From NCBI GenBank assembly GCA_024686055.1, contig JAIBDV010000063.1, forward strand, positions 1 to 10,607: a DNA stretch of 10,607 nucleotides. The letters run 5' to 3'. Made by a program: the position numbers and the translations under genes. The notes under the pieces are model-generated. The model was not told the origin of the DNA and did not search any database. It was given only the letters and a program-made list of their open reading frames with translations. Position 1 is the first letter of the stretch; each line of letters begins with the position of its first letter. Origin of the DNA: Neptuniibacter sp. GTDB lineage: Bacteria > Pseudomonadota > Gammaproteobacteria > Pseudomonadales > Balneatricaceae. Positions 6,714-10,607 of the stretch are shown here, piece after piece.

Positions 6714-7019
6714 GCGTCACATCCCCATTATAATTATCAACACGGCTCATCATTATTAACGACGAGCGCAAATCCATTTCGCTTGATTCAACTAAAAATA
6801 GCGAAGCCAGATCTGCTAATTCACTCTATTTCGATCCAACTAAAATATATAATGGCTATATTAAAAGCAGGTGACAAGCACTATTTTTTCGGTAGACGGA
6901 AAGCCGTAATTCGTCAAACAAATCAAGCTTGGCAAAAAGTATAAGCCAAAGAAAGCAGGAAATTAGAGAGCACCCGACAACGACAGGTAGCCAGGCATTG
7001 CACCCGGCCTTACACCCCC
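6714..7019. other. AT-rich intergenic region upstream of phbB
   Basis: About 306 bp without a supported gene, between the start of phbB and the stop of the MATE gene (both minus strand). The part next to phbB is AT-rich and holds a near-perfect direct repeat, GATTCAACTAAAA (6785-6797) and GATCCAACTAAAA (6833-6845), whose starts are 48 bp apart. This is a candidate regulator-binding pair for the phbB promoter. No terminator with a clear T-run follows the MATE gene. A short open frame of about 79 codons here has no recognisable features and was not called. Confidence 0.4.
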
Positions 7020-8363
7020 TCACGCCGATTGAAGTCGCGCCAGATGTCGCTGCATCCAGTAAAATGCCATCACGGCAATCAGAACATTGGCCAGCACCAA
7101 CCCGGCAAACATCCCCTCAAGCCCCGCAAACACACTCCCCAGCCACCCCAGCGGAACATAGAATATAAAGAGGCGAGTGACACTTATTCGCATCGCCCGT
7201 AACGGCTGGTGCAGCGCATTGAACGCAGAAGCGGTAAGAAATGTTACAGCCTGACAACCAAAACCCACGGGGACCAGCAACAACCATAGCCCTAGCAACT
7301 CACGAACCCGATCATCACCCGTAAACAGAGACACCAGAAAATCAGATCCGAGCAACAGCCCACCGTACACTAGTAACTGCCAGCCTAGTGCAAAACGGAC
7401 AGCGCCCAAATATACCTTACTGACTCGTTCTACCTGACCGGCACCGAAGTTCTGACTGATAAACGGGGGTAACGTCATTGAGAACGCCAGGCATACCAGT
7501 AACGAGATCGACTCCAGCCGGTTACCCACGCCGAACGCCGCCACTGCTTCAGGCCCATGTACCGCAACCAGCCCGGTCATGACTGCACCGGCAACCGGCG
7601 TCATCATATTTGATAACGCCGCGGGTAAACCAATTTTCATTACCTGGGACCAATGCCGAACGATACGCCGAGGCCTGATCGGCTGCACCACCAGCAACCG
7701 GGCGCGATGGTAAAGTACATGCAGCACCATTAGCGTCGTCAGCCCCCAGGCGATCACACTGGCAATTGCCGCACCCTGAATACCCATAGCGGGCACTGGC
7801 CCCGCCCCAAAAATAAGCAACGGATCTAACATCAGATTGAGCGCAGAAGATAGCGCCATAAGTTTGGCTGGCGTTCGAGTATCCCCGCTGGCCCGCATAG
7901 CACTATTGCCAACCATATTGACCACCAGAAAAACAGCACCCAGAAGCCAGACGGACATATAACTATCGATAAACGGCAACAGATTAGAGCCCGCTCCCAT
8001 CAAACGAAAAACCGGCTCAAGCCCCATCAGGGCCAGCAGTGAGATAACCACGACCACCAAAGCCGTCATCACCAGATTATCAGTGGCCACAGCTCCAGCT
8101 TCCTGTTGACGCCCAGCGCCAATCAGCCGCGCTAGCGTTGCTGATGTACCAATACCAAAACCAATCGCCAGGCTGACAATCGAAAAGGAAACAGGAAAGG
8201 TAAAGCCCAGCGCCGCCAGAGGTTCAATACCGAGCTGGCCAACAAAATAGACATCCGCAAGGTTAAACAACATCAAACTGACAATGCCAAGCATCATCGG
8301 CACAGTCATACGAACCAGCGTTGGGCGAATAGCCCCGGTAAGAAGATCAGGTTGTGCAGCCAT
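7020..8363 (-). CDS. MATE-family multidrug/cation antiporter
   Basis: Inner-membrane efflux transporter, expected to export cationic drugs or toxic metabolites in exchange for Na+ or H+. The protein has about 447 residues and a strongly hydrophobic pattern consistent with 12 transmembrane helices, the usual MATE size. Family marks include F-N-L-A-D-V-Y-F-V-G-Q-L-G in the first helix (with conserved D37), R-A-S-G-D-T-R-T-P (157-165), N-L-M-L-D-P-L-L-I-F-G (176-186) and G-I-Q-G-A-A-I-A (194-201). It could be NorM-like or DinF-like; substrate cannot be read from sequence. A TTG at 8375 extends the frame by four codons without a ribosome site; I chose the ATG at 8363, though its Shine-Dalgarno is also weak. 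The gene lies downstream of the MCP gene on the same strand with a 128-bp gap holding a strong dyad, which suggests its own regulated promoter. Confidence 0.93.
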   Translation of the reverse strand: MAAQPDLLTGAIRPTLVRMTVPMMLGIVSLMLFNLADVYFVGQLGIEPLAALGFTFPVSFSIVSLAIGFGIGTSATLARLIGAGRQQEAGAVATDNLVMTALVVVVISLLALMGLEPVFRLMGAGSNLLPFIDSYMSVWLLGAVFLVVNMVGNSAMRASGDTRTPAKLMALSSALNLMLDPLLIFGAGPVPAMGIQGAAIASVIAWGLTTLMVLHVLYHRARLLVVQPIRPRRIVRHWSQVMKIGLPAALSNMMTPVAGAVMTGLVAVHGPEAVAAFGVGNRLESISLLVCLAFSMTLPPFISQNFGAGQVERVSKVYLGAVRFALGWQLLVYGGLLLGSDFLVSLFTGDDRVRELLGLWLLLVPVGFGCQAVTFLTASAFNALHQPLRAMRISVTRLFIFYVPLGWLGSVFAGLEGMFAGLVLANVLIAVMAFYWMQRHLARLQSA

Positions 8364-8427
8364 GAACAGACTCAAAAGAAAATAGTATGCCCATGCTACC
8401 GGCTTCCTTCCTGACTACAAGGCAGGT

Positions 8428-8448
8428 TTACAACACTCAGTGTTGCAA
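8428..8448. promoter_or_regulatory. 21-bp dyad, candidate operator upstream of the MATE gene
   Basis: CAACACT-C-AGTGTTG (8431-8445) is a perfect 7-bp inverted repeat around one central base. It extends by two more matching pairs to 8428-8448 with a single mismatch. It lies about 65 bp upstream of the MATE start, between it and the MCP stop. No T-run follows on either strand, so it is a poor terminator, and the one-base centre suits a dimeric repressor site such as a TetR- or MarR-type operator. The regulator is not in the window; its role is inference. Confidence 0.5.
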
Positions 8449-8491
8449 CGCCATGCAGCAGAAAGGAAAATTATGCCGATATATAGCCAGG

Positions 8492-10123
8492 TTAACGTCC
8501 CTGGAAAAACTCCAGACAGCGCTGCAACTGTGTCTTATTCCGACCATCCACAGATTTGAAGCGCAAACCATAAATGTTTTTACCATTAGCCCGGCTTTGC
8601 GCACGTACAACCTCGGCATCAATATTAAGCGGAGCAGTACGATTGTATTCATCGATATCCGCTGAAGGCAAACGAATATGCAGCCCCACCACCACCCCCT
8701 CTTTCAGCTCACGTGAAATGGCAATCCGCATACCAGACAGACTGATATCATGACAGAAGCCATCGACCTCAAGCCCACTGTCTTTATCCGTTATCGAAAT
8801 CAGCAAGTTACTACTGATACGCATACACTGACGCCGCTCCGACGCGACAGAAGAAAGTTTCTGCGGCACAGACTCCAGATTGAAGCCACTCAGTAATTGC
8901 GCCAGCTCCTGGGTCAGATCATACAGCGCACTACCAATATTCGCCGTATTAGCTACTTTAGAAGTATTTTGCTTGAATACGCTCAGCAACCGCTCCATTG
9001 CCTCTTCCAGCTCGGAAAATGTCGCCAGTTGTCGAGCACTGTTTTGCTCGATCACTGCCGCATGCTCGGCACTGCTTCGCGCACTTTCCTCCACCAGACC
9101 CAACTCTTTAACTGTCGCTTCAGATTCCTGGCTATTGGTCTGCACTAGCGTCACCATATGCGCCATCGTCTGAGTAACATCACCCACTCGCTGGGCAAAC
9201 TGCCCGGTAATATCGGTAATCTGCACAGATGACTGACTGGTTTTTTCTGCCAGCGCCCGCACCTCGTCAGCCACCACTGCAAACCCCCGCCCCTGCTCTC
9301 CGGCACGCGCAGCCTCAATTGCCGCATTCAAGGCCAACAAATTCGTTTGATCAGCAATTTCGCGGATGTTACCAATGATATTACCTATTTGCTCTGCAGA
9401 GTGGTTTAACGCTTCAACCCGCTTTGAGGCCTCAGAAATTTCACCGCTGATACCGATCAACTCTTCAATGTTAGCGCGCATCCCCTGAACGCTGGCGCTC
9501 GCGGTATGCTCATTGTGCTGAGCACTTTCCAGGGACTTTGCCGCTGTTTGCTGCACCTGCTCCGATGCACTGTGCAACTGGCGTATAACATCAGAAAGTT
9601 CTACAAAGTGATGATTCTCTTCTTCACTGATTGAAGCAATATCTTGAGAAACACGCGCAATCTGATAGGCCGACTGGCGAATATGCGTTGAGCTGTTATC
9701 AACGTTCGACAGTACATCATTCAGCTTTTTGAGCATGATATTAAAATGCTCAACAACAACACCGATCTCATCCTGAGACGTAGTGGTAATGCTTTGCGTC
9801 AGGTCGCCATTACTCACAGCCTGCAAACTTTTTATCAATGCAGCGATCGGTTTAACAAACAGACTGGCGACAACACCAATGATAAAAAACTGCAGTACGA
9901 ATTCAAGTCCGGACTCCCAGACAGAATGTAAGATAAAGTCCTGTTTTTGCTGAATCAAAGCATTAAGAAGCGCATCTGAAGCTTCAAATTTTTGTGCTGT
10001 TTCTACTGCCTCATCCAGTTCCAGCGTTGCCAGCCACCGGTTGTAGATAGTGGTAAACATGGTCACAAGAAAAAAACCCAACTGTAACTTCCAGCGAATA
10101 CTCAGACTAGAAAACCAACTCAT
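8492..10123 (-). CDS. Methyl-accepting chemotaxis protein with C-terminal PilZ domain
   Basis: Inner-membrane chemoreceptor of about 543 residues. From the ATG at 10123: TM1 about 11-28, a short periplasmic loop of roughly 45 residues, TM2 about 73-92, and HAMP (about 90-145, with K-P-I and D-E-I-G-V-V-V-E-H-F-N). A long coiled coil follows with the highly conserved signalling tip (about 255-296, including E-Q-G-R-G-F-A-V-V-A-D-E-V-R), which contacts CheA/CheW. The C-terminal PilZ domain (about 428-543) has both c-di-GMP-binding motifs: R431-Q-C-M-R435 (RxxxR) and D459-I-S-L-S-G464 (DxSxxG). The receptor therefore probably couples c-di-GMP to chemotaxis or to another Che-type pathway. The periplasmic loop is too short for a classical dCache or four-helix sensor. 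Other starts are GTG 10156 and ATG 10135; none has an ideally placed ribosome site, and I prefer 10123 by comparison with typical short MCP N-termini. Confidence 0.93.
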   Translation of the reverse strand: MSWFSSLSIRWKLQLGFFLVTMFTTIYNRWLATLELDEAVETAQKFEASDALLNALIQQKQDFILHSVWESGLEFVLQFFIIGVVASLFVKPIAALIKSLQAVSNGDLTQSITTTSQDEIGVVVEHFNIMLKKLNDVLSNVDNSSTHIRQSAYQIARVSQDIASISEEENHHFVELSDVIRQLHSASEQVQQTAAKSLESAQHNEHTASASVQGMRANIEELIGISGEISEASKRVEALNHSAEQIGNIIGNIREIADQTNLLALNAAIEAARAGEQGRGFAVVADEVRALAEKTSQSSVQITDITGQFAQRVGDVTQTMAHMVTLVQTNSQESEATVKELGLVEESARSSAEHAAVIEQNSARQLATFSELEEAMERLLSVFKQNTSKVANTANIGSALYDLTQELAQLLSGFNLESVPQKLSSVASERRQCMRISSNLLISITDKDSGLEVDGFCHDISLSGMRIAISRELKEGVVVGLHIRLPSADIDEYNRTAPLNIDAEVVRAQSRANGKNIYGLRFKSVDGRNKTQLQRCLEFFQGR

Positions 10124-10391
10124 GGTGATATCCATATACTCCGTCGAGACCAACACCAGCGACTAAACACCAGCTCGCCAAGGTATCATTCAGATTTTCC
10201 GGAGCAGTCTATCAGCTTAACTTTCAATCGAGTAGGCTATTTTTGGTAATCCGATATTTTATTGATCTGAACCTTAATAATCACAAATATCAGGAAAGAC
10301 ACAAAACACCAATATAAACAACAAGTTAAACCGATAGCATGGCGATGAAAAAGCCGACCATTCCTACCAATGGTTTAGTCACACCGAGGCC
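10124..10391. other. Intergenic region between the MCP gene and the PabB-like frame
   Basis: An AT-rich divergent region presumably holding the MCP promoter. A small dyad ACCATT/AATGGT (10357-10362 with 10369-10374, 6-base loop) is the only structure noted, without a T-run. A 22-codon frame starting at 10339 lacks a ribosome site and is not called. No sigma-28-type flagellar promoter was recognised with confidence. Confidence 0.3.
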
Positions 10392-10607
10392 ATGTATCTG
10401 CAAATAGATTATTACTTAGTATTAAAGAAGAGCCGTCTGATTTTCCGAAAAAATAGCACGGCTGTTTACACATGCGATTACTCACCATTAATCGCCAGGA
10501 ACTACAGCTATTGTGACTTCCCTCTGCCAACAGACCTGTACCAGCCGCTCCGTGAAAACTCTGCAGGCTTCATACTCGACTCCCAACAACAGCGGACTGA
10601 TTTGTTA
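10392..10607 (+). CDS. Partial open frame, possibly aminodeoxychorismate synthase component I (PabB) N-terminus
   Basis: An uninterrupted frame of 72 codons runs off the right edge. The last ~30 residues, from about 10518, read F-P-L-P-T-D-L-Y-Q-P-L-R-E-N-S, then A-G-F-I-L-D-S-Q-Q-Q-R-T-D-L-L. This fits the start of PabB/TrpE-type chorismate enzymes: a short 'LPY' strand, an 'F/Y..L' helix, then 'a.lLDS' before the 'gRyd' segment. PabB makes 4-amino-4-deoxychorismate for p-aminobenzoate and folate. The start is unclear. The only in-frame ATG (10392) would add about 40 residues that PabB proteins normally lack, and its GAGG is only 2 bases away. An ATG at 10472 and a GTG at 10512 are in other frames. 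Either a rare start codon is used, the gene has an unusual leader, or there is a frameshift. The family call is inferred from a short piece. Confidence 0.4.
   Translation, partial: MYLQIDYYLVLKKSRLIFRKNSTAVYTCDYSPLIARNYSYCDFPLPTDLYQPLRENSAGFILDSQQQRTDLL

Noticed and set aside
6725..6735. TATAAT-like hexamer on the minus strand just before phbB
   Set aside because: It would place the transcription start inside the ribosome site, and no matching -35 lies 16-18 bp upstream.
6929..7168. 79-codon plus-strand frame in the phbB-MATE gap
   Set aside because: Half of it is antisense to the MATE gene and the sequence is low-complexity with no family features.
10339..10407. 22-codon plus-strand frame (starting M-A-M-K-K-P)
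   Set aside because: It has no ribosome site, and nothing supports it as a leader peptide or small protein.
1..10607. Mobile element, prophage, CRISPR or defence island
   Set aside because: No transposase, integrase, terminal inverted repeats, spacer-repeat array or tRNA-linked attachment site was seen, and all identified genes are ordinary chromosomal types.

Overview
The window carries ordinary chromosomal genes of a Gram-negative gammaproteobacterium. The protein types suggest an Oceanospirillales/Pseudomonadales-like, probably marine or aquatic, chemotactic bacterium able to make polyhydroxybutyrate. This rests on a PhaB/PhbB-type acetoacetyl-CoA reductase, a PurU of the gammaproteobacterial type, a stand-alone pterin-carbinolamine dehydratase, and a small protein resembling a Pseudomonas-type family. 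Genus cannot be fixed from the sequence alone. No tRNA, rRNA, CRISPR array, insertion sequence, integrase or attachment site is visible, and nothing looks horizontally acquired.

Layout. Positions 1-1438 (minus strand) hold the 5' end of a probable CBS-domain gene, purU (formyltetrahydrofolate deformylase) and phhB (pterin-4a-carbinolamine dehydratase). Divergent from phhB, 1510-4886 (plus strand) holds an AlkB-type dioxygenase gene and a large GAF-PAS-PAS-GGDEF-EAL cyclic-di-GMP enzyme. The latter ends tail-to-tail, overlapping by 9 bp, with a minus-strand short flavodoxin gene (4878-5324). A small ribbon-helix-helix-like protein (5548-5871, plus) then converges on phbB (5964-6713, minus), with a bidirectional terminator between them. 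From 7020 to 10123 (minus) lie a MATE-family efflux transporter and a methyl-accepting chemotaxis protein with a C-terminal PilZ domain. At the right edge (10392-10607, plus) an open frame runs off the window and resembles the N-terminus of aminodeoxychorismate synthase component I (PabB).

Functional themes. Two genes concern cyclic di-GMP: the GGDEF-EAL protein could make or degrade it, and the PilZ chemoreceptor should bind it. Three genes touch folate or pterin chemistry (purU, phhB and possibly pabB), but they are not arranged as one operon. The rest are housekeeping or stress genes: alkylation repair, flavodoxin electron transfer, PHB synthesis and drug/sodium antiport.

I do not see a convincing undescribed multi-gene system. 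The items most worth a second look are the PilZ chemoreceptor, the degenerate inhibitory site in the GGDEF domain, the unclear start of the PabB-like frame, a strong 21-bp dyad upstream of the MATE gene, tandem hairpins between purU and the CBS gene, and repeated motifs upstream of phbB and of the small RHH-like gene.
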